A stretch of 64,000 bases of DNA, from contig NZ_JADBEC010000001.1 in assembly GCF_014873945.1 (NCBI RefSeq), positions 3,985,001-4,049,000 of the forward strand, read 5' to 3'. Below the pieces are notes generated by a model, which worked only from the letters and a program-made list of their open reading frames with translations, had not been told where the DNA came from and did not search any database. Of this stretch, positions 52,942 through 61,566 are shown piece by piece (position 1 is the first letter of the stretch; each line of letters opens with the position of its first letter). This DNA comes from Rhizobium viscosum (lineage in GTDB: Bacteria > Pseudomonadota > Alphaproteobacteria > Rhizobiales > Rhizobiaceae). Made by a program: the position numbers and the translations under genes.

Positions 52942-53670
52942 ATGACTGACCGGAAAACAATCGCGATTTTTGGTGCCGGCACAGGGTTGGGTGCTTCCGT
53001 CGCAAGGCGCTATGGAAAGGCCGGGTTCCGCGTTGCCCTCGTCGCTCGCAACGCCCAGTCTCTTGACCAGAGGGTGTCCGAGTTATCGGCGGACGGCATA
53101 GACGCAGCTGCCTTTCCCGGCGATCTCAATGAGATCGACGCAATCGCGGCTTTGGTGGGAAAGATCGAGGGTAAGTCAGGTCCAATTCACACCGCCGTTT
53201 TCGCACCTGTCGGCAGCTTTCGTATGCTTCCGGCTGTCGATCTGACGGCAGCCTCACTCAAGGAACTCGTCAATATCCTGACCTTGGCTCCAGTCGAAGT
53301 CGTCCGTGCGGTATTGCCGGGTATGCTTGCTCGCGGCAATGGAGCGATCATCGTCGCGGACGGCCTTTCGGCGGTAACGCCAATGGCCGGAATGAGCGGC
53401 CCAGGCCCGGCCTTTGCCGCTACGCGCAATTACATCCTCGGGCTCCACGAAGAGATCAAGGCGCGCGGCGTGTTCGCCGGGATGCTCCACATCGGTGCCA
53501 TGATCGACAACTCCACCGGCCTTCGAGTCGCGGCCGCAAATGGCCTGCCGCTCGATGATCCGCGCCTCACGACGATCGATCCCGACGTACTTGCCGAGGA
53601 AATCTGGTCGATGGCGGCCGACCGGTCTCGTGCCGAGTCGATCCTGCCAGCCAGCCACTACTCGCATTGA
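52942..53670 (+). CDS. Short-chain dehydrogenase/reductase
   Basis: A 242-residue SDR: IAIFGAGTGLGASVARRYG is the NAD(P) motif. The usual YxxxK is represented by the GPAFAATRNYILGLHEE stretch, where Tyr-x3-Lys is not intact, so catalysis is uncertain. CACAGGAGATGTC precedes its ATG. Controlled presumably by the divergent HxlR gene. Confidence 0.85.
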   Translation: MTDRKTIAIFGAGTGLGASVARRYGKAGFRVALVARNAQSLDQRVSELSADGIDAAAFPGDLNEIDAIAALVGKIEGKSGPIHTAVFAPVGSFRMLPAVDLTAASLKELVNILTLAPVEVVRAVLPGMLARGNGAIIVADGLSAVTPMAGMSGPGPAFAATRNYILGLHEEIKARGVFAGMLHIGAMIDNSTGLRVAAANGLPLDDPRLTTIDPDVLAEEIWSMAADRSRAESILPASHYSH

Positions 53671-53860
53671 CCAACAGGGCCATCATAAGGGGGCAGCGGC
53701 AACGCTGCCTGCGCTGACCTTGTCCGTCGGAACCTCAAAGCTTGGTATGGGGCGCACTGCGGCGCTTCAAGGACATATCCACCTGGTGATATCAGTAGTC
53801 TTCATGCTCACGCCGGCTGCTTCCTAAGGTAACGAATGGCATGAACCAATGTCCCCAATT

Positions 53861-53899
53861 GGCGGATATTGTTGAAAAATTCGCTGGATTGGCTGCTAG
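53861..53899. repeat. Left inverted end flanking the IS remnant
   Basis: GCGGATATTGTTGAAAAATT and the following CGCTGGATTGGCTGC are an imperfect inverse of the sequence at 54937-54976 (TGTTGAAAAACTCGC on the minus strand). Such ends are typical for IS1182/IS5-type elements. Confidence 0.5.
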
Positions 53900-53952
53900 T
53901 CCCCTCGTTTCTGACTTCTGAGCGGAATAGGCGTGCCATTCAGTCCCGCGCT

Positions 53953-54213
53953 TCAGCGCAGGTTGTCGTGGACCTCTTCACATAGTCGCCGCTCTGAGCG
54001 GATACCCATGGAATAGCCGATGATCAGCATCCGCATCAGTTCGGGATCAATCGAAGGACGGCCAGTGCTGCTGTAGAAGGGCTTCAACTGCGCTCTTACG
54101 CTGTCGAGTTCGAGATGGCGGTCGATCCCACGCAACATGTGGTCGAGGGGGACGTGATCATCAAGGCAGAAGTCGTAGAAGAGCTGCGCCGGAGCTGTCT
54201 GGTATCCCATCAT
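53953..54213 (-). pseudogene. IS1182-type transposase, N-terminal fragment
   Basis: The 86-residue frame (MMGYQTAPAQLFYDFCLDDH, then STGRPSIDPELMRMLIIGYS, RSERRLCEEVH) is the start of an IS1182/IS5-like transposase, but the catalytic DDE region is missing and the match stops at EEVH. A truncated, inactive remnant. Confidence 0.88.
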
Positions 54214-54391
54214 CGCTCAATCCTCCGCAAATCAATGCGACGATTGAATCACGACATCGGTGGTCCAGCAATGCCGATCTTCCAACCCGTGACCGAACGC
54301 AGACCCGCATTGTGAGGTCGATGGATTTCAACTTTATCCTGTGTAATGGTCTGCCCAAGTCCTACCAAATTCTCATTTAGCCGAGTTCATT

Positions 54392-54928
54392 TTGATGCCC
54401 GATAACCATAGTCAAATCCGCTTAGAAAGTTGCCTCCAGGTACTGGTGGGGTTGCCATTGAGTATTGCCCGCAACGCTGCGGACATGAAGATTTTCCATT
54501 TTGGGGAGATTCAACAGCATCCTTCAGATCGAGGAACTGTCGGTCCTTACGCACTACATGTTCAATGCCCGTGGCGTCTGGTTGCAAAGGATACAGTATT
54601 TACGGGAACATCGGATCGCTTTGTCGGTCCTGCTGAAGGAACAGAGGTCGATGATGACGACCCCAGATCGGGAAACCTGCAACTCATCAGAATTGCATCA
54701 CTTCTGAAAGGCTATGACGAAAAAACCAAGTCCTTCGTGAACACCGCAGAGCAACTCATCGTCATCGCGGCATATGCGGACAACGTTGGCGGGGCTGACT
54801 TGCTGCTATCCGGCGATTACCGCCTCCAGATTTTCCCAGACGGCTCGCTTGAAGAGGATTGGCGTTTTGTCGAGTTACAGGGTCGTCATATCGTGATCGA
54901 AGGCGGCCGCGTACGAATCGACGAATAG
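54392..54928 (+). CDS. Orphan hypothetical protein, immunity-like context
   Basis: A 178-residue acidic protein (LVGLPLSIARNAADMKIFHF; YALHVQCPWRLVAKDTVFTG; RLQIFPDGSLEEDWRFVELQ). GC is lower than in its neighbours. I do not recognise a named family with confidence; its size, acidity and position between IS-like ends resemble orphan immunity or accessory proteins. No toxin gene is adjacent. Confidence 0.6.
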   Translation: MMPDNHSQIRLESCLQVLVGLPLSIARNAADMKIFHFGEIQQHPSDRGTVGPYALHVQCPWRLVAKDTVFTGTSDRFVGPAEGTEVDDDDPRSGNLQLIRIASLLKGYDEKTKSFVNTAEQLIVIAAYADNVGGADLLLSGDYRLQIFPDGSLEEDWRFVELQGRHIVIEGGRVRIDE

Positions 54929-54936
54929 CGATCTGA

Positions 54937-54976
54937 CACTGCAGCCAGTGGCGCGAGTTTTTCAACACTATCGGCG
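54937..54976. repeat. Right inverted end flanking the orphan ORF
   Basis: GCGCGAGTTTTTCAACACTA and flanking CTGCAGCCAGTG are the imperfect inverse of 53861-53899. Together they bracket the transposase fragment and the orphan ORF. Confidence 0.5.
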
Positions 54977-55125
54977 CAAAGCGGCCCTTGCGAATTGCTG
55001 CATTGCTACCGAGTTCCCGATTCTCCCAAATCCGTAACCGCCCGCCTCACGGTTGAACGAGCCCGGCGAGCGGCCCTCAACGCGAGAGCTCTTCCGGCTG
55101 CCGAGGACATTGAATATCCGGCCTG

Positions 55126-55830
55126 CTACTGGTTTCGAAGCACGCCGACGAGAGCCTTTCCGTCGGTGAAATAGGGGTCGCCGCCGCCGTTGCGGCCGTC
55201 TTTGGTCGCTCCGATGCCATTGATCTCATAGCTCGACAAAAGTTGCCCGGCCTTGAGAAGATCGCTGATGACAAGGTCTCGCTCTGCGTCGATATCAGGG
55301 CCGATATGATGCGTGATTTGACCGGTATCGTGGCTGAAGCCGACGCCCCGATCAAAACTTGCCGAGCCCAGCCAGTGCGGGCGGCCATTTGGGCCGGTTT
55401 GTTCGGTCAGCCAAAAACGAACATGGTTGCGTTCGTCGGCGCTTTTGCCCACGGGCTTTTCGAAAGCCAGATCCTGTTTTCTGCCCTCGAAAAGCAGTGG
55501 GCTGACCGGCGCATCGAGATCAGGCCGATCAAGCACCACGCTCAATCCGATATCGATCGATGTGCGCAAGGTAATCTTATCGGCAGGATCCCATCCGGCA
55601 GCCGCGAAGGCCCGGATGACCTCTTCCTTCGAACCAACGAGACCGACATTGATGGGGTCGCCGGGAATACCCTGCTCGGTGGTCGTGACCATGTTGCCAA
55701 CTTTGGCAACGCGGTCGGCATCGTGAAAAATCCAGATTTCGGGAATGACGAAATAGGCAAGCAGCAAATATGTGAACAGCAGGGCAGCCACTGATCTCGT
55801 CGCCATGCGGATTTTCGTGCGATGACGCAT
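55126..55830 (-). CDS. LssY C-terminal domain protein
   Basis: A 234-residue protein: one N-terminal membrane segment (VAALLFTYLLLAYFVIPEIW), then a periplasmic LssY_C-like domain (GDPINVGLVGSKEEVIRAFA, AGWDPAD; HWLGSASFDRGVGFSHDTGQ; THHIGPDIDAERD). Related to the C-terminal part of a DedA-like exported system; stand-alone copies are of unknown role. ATG 55830 is taken with GGGGGGATTTCC upstream. Confidence 0.8.
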   Translation of the reverse strand: MRHRTKIRMATRSVAALLFTYLLLAYFVIPEIWIFHDADRVAKVGNMVTTTEQGIPGDPINVGLVGSKEEVIRAFAAAGWDPADKITLRTSIDIGLSVVLDRPDLDAPVSPLLFEGRKQDLAFEKPVGKSADERNHVRFWLTEQTGPNGRPHWLGSASFDRGVGFSHDTGQITHHIGPDIDAERDLVISDLLKAGQLLSSYEINGIGATKDGRNGGGDPYFTDGKALVGVLRNQ

Positions 55831-55996
55831 TGGAAATCCCCCCAGATTGCCAGGGAGGATCATACGCCGAACACGCGGCGGCGACATTCATAATTTGCAG
55901 TTGGCTTCGGCAGCAACTGCCACTGACCACTTGTGGCGTGGCGCAGAGCGACTGCCTGACATGTACCGCCCACAACGACGGCGTTTTCCGCATGCC

Positions 55997-56539
55997 TCAG
56001 GTCATGTCAGCATATGCGCTGTACTCACCGGATTGCCTGTCTCTGAAAAGATAAACGGCCGGCTGGCCCCCTCGGGTGATTTCCGCGAAGTCGAAGTCTT
56101 CAGGAAAGTGCCACTCGTCCAGCGCCTTCCGGCAGGCCGCCATTTTTAGATCGTCCGCCTCGGCCAACAAAGCGGCCCCATCGATCTCGCCAACGAACAC
56201 CATGGCGTCCGTCTCGGAAAAAAGCCATTGACTGGTCTGCCAGCTTTCAAATCCCGGCGTCCTATTACACACCGTGTCGATCGTTTGTTTCGGGACGTTT
56301 TTCGGTATCGAATAGGCGTCGTTAAAAGAGGCATCCCACTTCCGTTCGGCTTCGCCGCTGTGGATACACCATGGGCATACGTGCGGAATGTTCTCCTTGC
56401 AGTATATCGGGCCGCGGTACATGAATTCCCGGTCTTTTCCGCAGCATGGGCATGTCGCACGCATGGCCACGACGCAGCCGTTCGCGATTGGATCGGGAAA
56501 ATACTCGAAGTCGGGAAGATCTTCTCCGGGTACCGTCAT
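55997..56539 (-). CDS. CbrC/UPF0167-family protein
   Basis: A protein of ~180 residues: LPDFEYFPDPIANGCV, then CPCCGKDREFMYRGPIYCKE and CPWCIHSGEAERKWDASFND, a zinc-ribbon-like set of Cys pairs, and a helical C-terminus. E. coli CbrC gives tolerance to colicin E2; most homologues behave as orphan immunity-like proteins. GGAG precedes the ATG at 56539, preferred to a TTG six codons earlier. Confidence 0.86.
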   Translation of the reverse strand: MTVPGEDLPDFEYFPDPIANGCVVAMRATCPCCGKDREFMYRGPIYCKENIPHVCPWCIHSGEAERKWDASFNDAYSIPKNVPKQTIDTVCNRTPGFESWQTSQWLFSETDAMVFVGEIDGAALLAEADDLKMAACRKALDEWHFPEDFDFAEITRGGQPAVYLFRDRQSGEYSAYADMT

Positions 56540-56698
56540 CAGTGACTCCGTTGTCAACGTTGCAGGGAAGACGGATCGAGCGCGCCATCGCTGTCACATC
56601 TAAGCATAGCGCAGCCCGGCGGAAATCCACATTTTTGCCAGGGCGCTTCGGCTTCTGCCGATCGCCCCTGCAATGACTGCTCATAACGCCGTGACCGG

Positions 56699-57226
56699 TC
56701 ATTCGCGCCGCACCCCGTAAATGTCGTAAACCGCCTCTAAGCGGTCCCCGTCAATTTCCACTTCCGCTTCGCAGTTTACAGGCGCATTCAACGGGATGGC
56801 CATGCCGATGGACGAGCGGGCGTGGGCGCCGGCGTCAGGGCCGTACAGTTCCAGTATCAAATCGGAATAACCGTTTGTGACCAGCGGGGTCTCATTGAAT
56901 CCCGGAGCAACATTCACCATGGCGAAGACGCGCAGCCAGGCCGTAACCCGATCGAGATCTCCGACAGCCCGCTTGAGGCTTGCGAGATGAGCCAGGGCAA
57001 CGAGCCGCGCTGATGCGTAACCCTCTTCAGGCGAAACCTCGGTCCCGACCTTGCCGAGGGGTTTTGCCAATGTCCCATCCCGGTTGCACGCGACGTGACC
57101 CGAAATGTAGGCACGGGTGCCGCGCACCCGGACCCAGGCGAAAGGCAAACGCAGCCCCTCGCGAACTTTCAGAGGCTCGGGCAGTTCCAGGCCCATAGCG
57201 GCCAGACGTTGTTCGATGATCGCCAT
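56699..57226 (-). CDS. RidA-like (YjgF_C) protein, paralogue of 43139
   Basis: A 175-residue protein: MAIIEQRLAAMGLELPEPLK, VRGTRAYISGHVACNRDGTL, LGKVGTEVSPEEGYASARLV and GAHARSSIGMAIPLNAPVNC, the same layout as at 43139. A gap of 19 bases separates it from the upstream cupin gene on the same strand, so they form an operon. Confidence 0.88.
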   Translation of the reverse strand: MAIIEQRLAAMGLELPEPLKVREGLRLPFAWVRVRGTRAYISGHVACNRDGTLAKPLGKVGTEVSPEEGYASARLVALAHLASLKRAVGDLDRVTAWLRVFAMVNVAPGFNETPLVTNGYSDLILELYGPDAGAHARSSIGMAIPLNAPVNCEAEVEIDGDRLEAVYDIYGVRRE

Positions 57227-57245
57227 AACGCATCTCCTAGCCTGA

Positions 57246-57680
57246 TCAGGGTACGATGCCGTCGAGTTCCGGCATCAGCACGACGCTCTCGTTCGCTGCG
57301 GGGTCGTTGCGGGCACCGAGGAACTCGGCGTTTTCCGTGCTGCGATTGACAGCCACGTGCGGAACGCCGGCCGGAATGAACAGGTAGTCGCCGGGGAGGA
57401 GCTTTTCGCACCGTTCGAGCTCGGCCCCCGACCAAATCTCGATCTCTTTGCCCGCGGTCATAAGCAGGGCCGTCTCGTGTCCCTGATGGCGATGGGCGCT
57501 GGTTCGTCTTCCTGCGGGTAGCGTGATCATCCCGAGCCACAGCATGCTGGATCCGGCGCTCTCCGCCGAGACGCCGGAGCGATAGACAGATCCCTGCTCG
57601 GCGACATAGCTCTGACCGCCGCGTACGATTTTCGCGGTCAATGCGTGAGCATTTTTCGGCTGCATTGCTTCGTTCTTCAT
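57246..57680 (-). CDS. Cupin-domain protein
   Basis: A 144-residue single-domain cupin: RRTSAHRHQGHETALLMTAG carries the metal-binding His pair and Glu, and GDYLFIPAGVPHVAVN the second motif. Binds a metal and probably a small acid or sugar. GATGGAGGGAACG precedes the ATG. It is divergent from the winged-helix regulator at 57799. Confidence 0.9.
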   Translation of the reverse strand: MKNEAMQPKNAHALTAKIVRGGQSYVAEQGSVYRSGVSAESAGSSMLWLGMITLPAGRRTSAHRHQGHETALLMTAGKEIEIWSGAELERCEKLLPGDYLFIPAGVPHVAVNRSTENAEFLGARNDPAANESVVLMPELDGIVP

Positions 57681-57798
57681 CGTTCCCTCCATCGCAACTG
57701 CTGCATGGAGCTGAATCTGCGCGCGGAGCCAGGGCAAGTCCTGAAACAAGGCCGAAAAATTCCGAAAACTGCGAAATCGGGCGTATCATTCCCAAATC

Positions 57799-59397
57799 AT
57801 GGACACCCAGCACCTTATATTCGGCCCCTTCGAGTTCATTACCGAGAACGGATGCCTTCTCCGTGACAACAGGCCTGTCGCCATCGGCGCCCGCGGCGCT
57901 TCGCTGCTTGCCGTGCTGCTCGCGGCAGATGGGCGTATCGTCGCCAAGTCGGCGCTGATGGATGCCGCTTGGCCGGGCCTCGCCGTCGAGGAGAGTAATC
58001 TTTCCGTTCAGATTGCTGCCCTTCGCAAGCTGCTCGGCCCGGCATCGGACGGCGGCGACTGGATCATCACGGTCCCGCGGGTCGGATACAGATTTTCCGG
58101 TCCGGTGGAGAGCCGGCCCGAAGGCTCCGGCAGCGAAGGGCATGCGGAGGCGAGATCCAGCCCCGCGATCGCAGTCCTGCCTTTCGAGGATCTTGGCGGG
58201 GATGCCGAGAGACAATATCTGGCCGACGGTATCGCCGACGACCTGATCATGGCGCTCGCCCGGTTCCGATGGTTTCGTGTCGCGTCGCGCGGGGCGAGTT
58301 TCGCAAGGAGGAATGGCCCGAGGGATCCGAAGTCTATCGCGCACGAACTGGGCGTTGATTTTCTGGTGGATGGAGCCATCCGGCATACCGGCGATCGGAT
58401 GCGGATATCGGTTCACCTCGCCGACGCAATGAAGGGCGCCACCGTCTGGTCCGAACATTACGATCTTCAGGTGGCCGAGGTATTTGCGGTGCAGGACGCC
58501 ATTGCCGAGCGGATCGCAGCGGCGGTCGAGCCCGAGCTCTTGTTGCGGCATGGACTTCCGGTTGCTCCGCACACCGGCAACGTGACCGCATGGGACCTTG
58601 TACGGCAAGGTACATTCAAATTTCACAAGGTCACGCAGCCAACCCATCTTCTCGCAAGGCGGTTCTTTCGAGAGGCCGCGGAGCTCGATCCCATGCTTCC
58701 GGAGGCGCAGATCTGGCGGGCACGGGTCAACGCAGGCCTTATCGCCTACGGCTGGACAGAGAATCCCGCTGCGGACGGGAAGGAAGGCCTCGATGCGGCC
58801 TTGCGGGCGATATATCTCGACGCCCGGAATCCGTATGCGCACTATGCGCTGGCGATTGTGTCGGCCTACACAGGCAGGGCCGACCAGGCGATCCTCGCGG
58901 CCGAGCGGTCCATCGAACTCGGTCCGAGTTTCGCCCTGGGGTATCTCGTCCTCGGCATGGCCCGCCTTTTCGTGGGCGATGCGGCCGGCGCGCAAAAGCC
59001 GCTGGCTCGGGGCCTCGAACTCAACCCCCATGATCCGCAGAATGCGGTCTGGTTCAGTCTTCTGATGCTTGCGCTGTTCTTCTCGGGCGACGTCGAGGGC
59101 GCGCTTGACACGGGGCGTGTGGCGCTAAAAGCGCGGCCTGACTGGCCGGCGCTGCTCCGCATCCAGGCGTGCTGCCATGCGGCCCTGGGACATAGCCAGG
59201 AGGCTCGCCGTTTCCGCGCCGCTGCAGGCGATCTCCCGGAGCCTGCCGGCGATGCGCTTGGTCCGTTCAGAGATGGCAACAGGGAATGGGCGACCCGCCT
59301 CGAGGGCCTGCTGCGAGAGGCAGAAGATCAAACGACCGATTCCGGCCGTAACGCAATCTTTCCCGAAGCCCAGGCAAATGACCGCTTTCCACCCTGA
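57799..59397 (+). CDS. Winged-helix / FlgO-like / TPR regulator, paralogue of 47356
   Basis: A 532-residue protein: winged helix (residues ~5-100; SLLAVLLAADGRIVAKSALM, WPGLAVEESNLSVQIAALRK), FlgO-like module (IAVLPFEDLGGDAERQYLAD) and TPR repeats. No membrane segment. Its divergent neighbours are the cupin and RidA-like genes, likely under its control. Confidence 0.88.
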   Translation: MDTQHLIFGPFEFITENGCLLRDNRPVAIGARGASLLAVLLAADGRIVAKSALMDAAWPGLAVEESNLSVQIAALRKLLGPASDGGDWIITVPRVGYRFSGPVESRPEGSGSEGHAEARSSPAIAVLPFEDLGGDAERQYLADGIADDLIMALARFRWFRVASRGASFARRNGPRDPKSIAHELGVDFLVDGAIRHTGDRMRISVHLADAMKGATVWSEHYDLQVAEVFAVQDAIAERIAAAVEPELLLRHGLPVAPHTGNVTAWDLVRQGTFKFHKVTQPTHLLARRFFREAAELDPMLPEAQIWRARVNAGLIAYGWTENPAADGKEGLDAALRAIYLDARNPYAHYALAIVSAYTGRADQAILAAERSIELGPSFALGYLVLGMARLFVGDAAGAQKPLARGLELNPHDPQNAVWFSLLMLALFFSGDVEGALDTGRVALKARPDWPALLRIQACCHAALGHSQEARRFRAAAGDLPEPAGDALGPFRDGNREWATRLEGLLREAEDQTTDSGRNAIFPEAQANDRFPP

Positions 59398-59483
59398 TCC
59401 GTTATCGTTCCACACGAAGTGTAGGTCTCCTATTGGCGCAAGGCGGCTAAGGCTTTCGCCGCCTATCGGCCTTGATCAGACGT

Positions 59484-60137
59484 TCACCCGCCAGCCGATA
59501 CCGCCAGGAACACCGCCTTCTGTGCCGCGAAGGCGCGCCGATAGGCGGTGCGGGCTTCGCCGCGCTCCACATAGGCTGAGAGGTTCGGATAATCCCGGAG
59601 GATTTCCGAGCCCTTCAATCTCAGGAGCACCGAGATCATCTGCAGGTCGCCGGCGCTGAAATTGCCGTCCAGCCATTCGGCATCGCCGAGGCGGGCGGAG
59701 AGTTCGCCGAGGCGCTTGCGGATGCGTCTTTCGACATGGGCCAGGTGTTCCTCGTACCAGCTCTCCTTGCCCTCTTCGAATCTCGCGGTCTCGCGGTCGA
59801 CGATGACGGGTTCCATCGTGGAGACGGCGGCGAAGATCCAGGCGATGGCGCGGGCGCGGGCATTCTTGTCATCCGGCAGCAGGCCTGGATGGTGCTCGGC
59901 AATATGCAGGATGATGGCGCCGGATTCGAAGAGGGCGAGATCGCCTTCCTCATAGGTCGGAATCTGCCCGAAGGGCTGAAGCGCGAGATGGGCTGGCTCT
60001 TTCATCGCCTTGAACGAGAGAAGGCGGACGTCATAGGGCTGGGCCGCTTCCTCGAGCGCCCAGCGAACGCGCATGTCACGCGCCAGACCCCGGCCGCGAT
60101 CAGGCGATCGTTCGAAGGCGGTAATGGTAATGGTCAT
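59484..60137 (-). CDS. Glutathione S-transferase
   Basis: A 217-residue GST: RVRWALEEAAQPYDVRLLSF, LQPFGQIPTYEEGDLALFES (cis-Pro and Glu-Ser) form the N-domain and WLDGNFSAGDLQMISVLLRL the capping box of the C-domain. Substrate unknown. AAGGAGAACGATC precedes the ATG. Confidence 0.92.
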   Translation of the reverse strand: MTITITAFERSPDRGRGLARDMRVRWALEEAAQPYDVRLLSFKAMKEPAHLALQPFGQIPTYEEGDLALFESGAIILHIAEHHPGLLPDDKNARARAIAWIFAAVSTMEPVIVDRETARFEEGKESWYEEHLAHVERRIRKRLGELSARLGDAEWLDGNFSAGDLQMISVLLRLKGSEILRDYPNLSAYVERGEARTAYRRAFAAQKAVFLAVSAGG

Positions 60138-60391
60138 GATCGTTCTCCTTGCTCTGTCTGCCTCTCAAGACGGACCGGCGGGCGGGAAGCCGACAGATGA
60201 TGCCGAATAATCCGCGCGCGGCAACCGGAACCGGCCTTGCGCGCCCCGTCACGTCCATGAGGATCTGATGCCGGAAAGAGGCGCGGCCGGCTGTCACGGG
60301 AATGAAGGTTGGCAGGTGCGCCGATCCGGCAAGTTTGGGCCGGCACGTCCCGGGTCTGGTGCCTTGCGCATTCAATCTCGCGGCTGCCTAC

Positions 60392-60405
60392 TTGATCTCT
60401 GTCAA
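60392..60405. promoter_or_regulatory. FNR/FixK-like box upstream of nap operon
   Basis: TTGAT-CTCT-GTCAA matches the FNR/FixK consensus TTGAT-N4-ATCAA with one change. It lies 149 bases before the napE start, inside the 416-bp gap 60138-60553, which shows no gene. Consistent with oxygen-limited activation of nap; the distance is longer than usual. Confidence 0.6.
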
Positions 60406-60553
60406 GGACTGCCGGGCGAGGGTGCGATATCTGTCCTCCCATACCCGGTCTCCTGATCGCGAATCGCTTGCGGAAGTCGCGATGGCGGATGGAGATTGGC
60501 TGGACATGCTTGAGGGGTTGTGACAGCTTGATTAGCAACTCTGGGAGGACGAT

Positions 60554-60763
60554 GTGGCTCAAATCACGGATTCTGTTGGAGAGTTCAGGAAGAAGCGCAG
60601 GCGGGAACTGTTGACCTTCGCCGTGCTCGCCTTCGGGATCTGGCCCGTGGTCGCTGTCGGGGTCGTCGGCGGTTATGGCTTCGCGGTCTGGATGTACCAG
60701 ATCGTTTACGGGCCGCCGGGGCCTCATGACGTGAAGCCCGCGCCTTCAGCCTCGGTAGAGTGA
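60554..60763 (+). CDS. napE: Periplasmic nitrate reductase NapE
   Basis: A 69-residue inner-membrane protein with a single segment (LLTFAVLAFGIWPVVAVGVV) in the NapE family. The start is GTG 60554, with GGGAGG nine bases upstream; the overlapping ATG at 60552 is out of frame. First gene of napEFDA. Confidence 0.9.
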   Translation: MAQITDSVGEFRKKRRRELLTFAVLAFGIWPVVAVGVVGGYGFAVWMYQIVYGPPGPHDVKPAPSASVE

Positions 60764-60773
60764 GGATCGGTTC

Positions 60774-61292
60774 ATGGTTCTCTCGACACGCACCCGACGC
60801 GATTTCCTGACCGGCAGGTCCCCGGAAGATCCGGGTAGGATCTTTCCTCCCGGGGGGATCTTTCCTCCCGGCGCGACTGAAACATCCGTTCGAAGCTGTT
60901 CGGGCTGCGGCGCCTGCGTCGATGCCTGTCCGACGAAGATCATCTCGATCCGTGCGGGCGTTCCGGTCGTGGACTTCAGCCAGGGCGAATGCACCTTTTG
61001 CGGCCAGTGCGCGGAGCGATGTCCCGAGACTGTCTTTCCGGCTGGTCCCGCAGCTGGCTTTGCCCATCATGCTCTTATCGATGACGGGTGCCTCGCCAAT
61101 AATTACGTCGACTGTCAGGCCTGCCGCGACAGCTGTCCTGAAGGCGCCATCCGGTTTTGGCCGCGGCTCGGCGGGCCGTTCGTTCCCGAGCTCGATGCGC
61201 ATGCCTGTACGGGATGCGGCGCCTGCATTTCGGTCTGTCCAGCCGATGCAATTGTGATGAAACCCCGCCATCGGGAGGCAGCCCATGGCTGA
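60774..61292 (+). CDS. napF: Ferredoxin-type protein NapF
   Basis: A 172-residue cytosolic iron-sulfur protein with [4Fe-4S] motifs: CSGCGACVDACP, CTFCGQCAERCP, a Cys-rich middle (CQACRDSCP) and CTGCGACISVCP. It helps mature NapA. Near residues 22-33 a short tandem repeat (GGATCTTTCCTCCCGG twice in the DNA) duplicates IFPPG. Confidence 0.92.
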   Translation: MVLSTRTRRDFLTGRSPEDPGRIFPPGGIFPPGATETSVRSCSGCGACVDACPTKIISIRAGVPVVDFSQGECTFCGQCAERCPETVFPAGPAAGFAHHALIDDGCLANNYVDCQACRDSCPEGAIRFWPRLGGPFVPELDAHACTGCGACISVCPADAIVMKPRHREAAHG

Positions 61293-61566
61293 CAGCCGCC
61301 ATCACGTCTCCAGCGCCGTCGTCATCACCCGCCCGGAACTGACCGAAGATGTGGCGGCGCGTCTGGCAGAAATCGAAGGGGTCGAAGTTCACGGAACGGG
61401 CGCGGGCAAGATCGTCGTCGTGATCGAGGGGCCGCATTCCGGCGTGCTCGGGGAAACGCTCATCGGCATTTCGGGGATGGACGGCGTGCTCGCCGCTCAC
61501 ATGGTTTTCGAACAGGCATTGGAAATGAAGGAGACAAAGGATGACGACCGAACTCACGCGGCGTGA
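61285..61566 (+). CDS. napD: Chaperone NapD
   Basis: A 93-residue protein with the NapD fold: HHVSSAVVITRPELTEDVAA, GVEVHGTGAGKIVVVIEG, GVLAAHMVFEQ. It binds the Tat signal peptide of NapA. The gene overlaps napF by 8 bp and napA by 26 bp. Confidence 0.93.
   Translation: MADSRHHVSSAVVITRPELTEDVAARLAEIEGVEVHGTGAGKIVVVIEGPHSGVLGETLIGISGMDGVLAAHMVFEQALEMKETKDDDRTHAA

Noticed and set aside
60268..60523. Small frames in the gap before napE
   Set aside because: They overlap the FNR-like box and have no ribosome binding site or family match.
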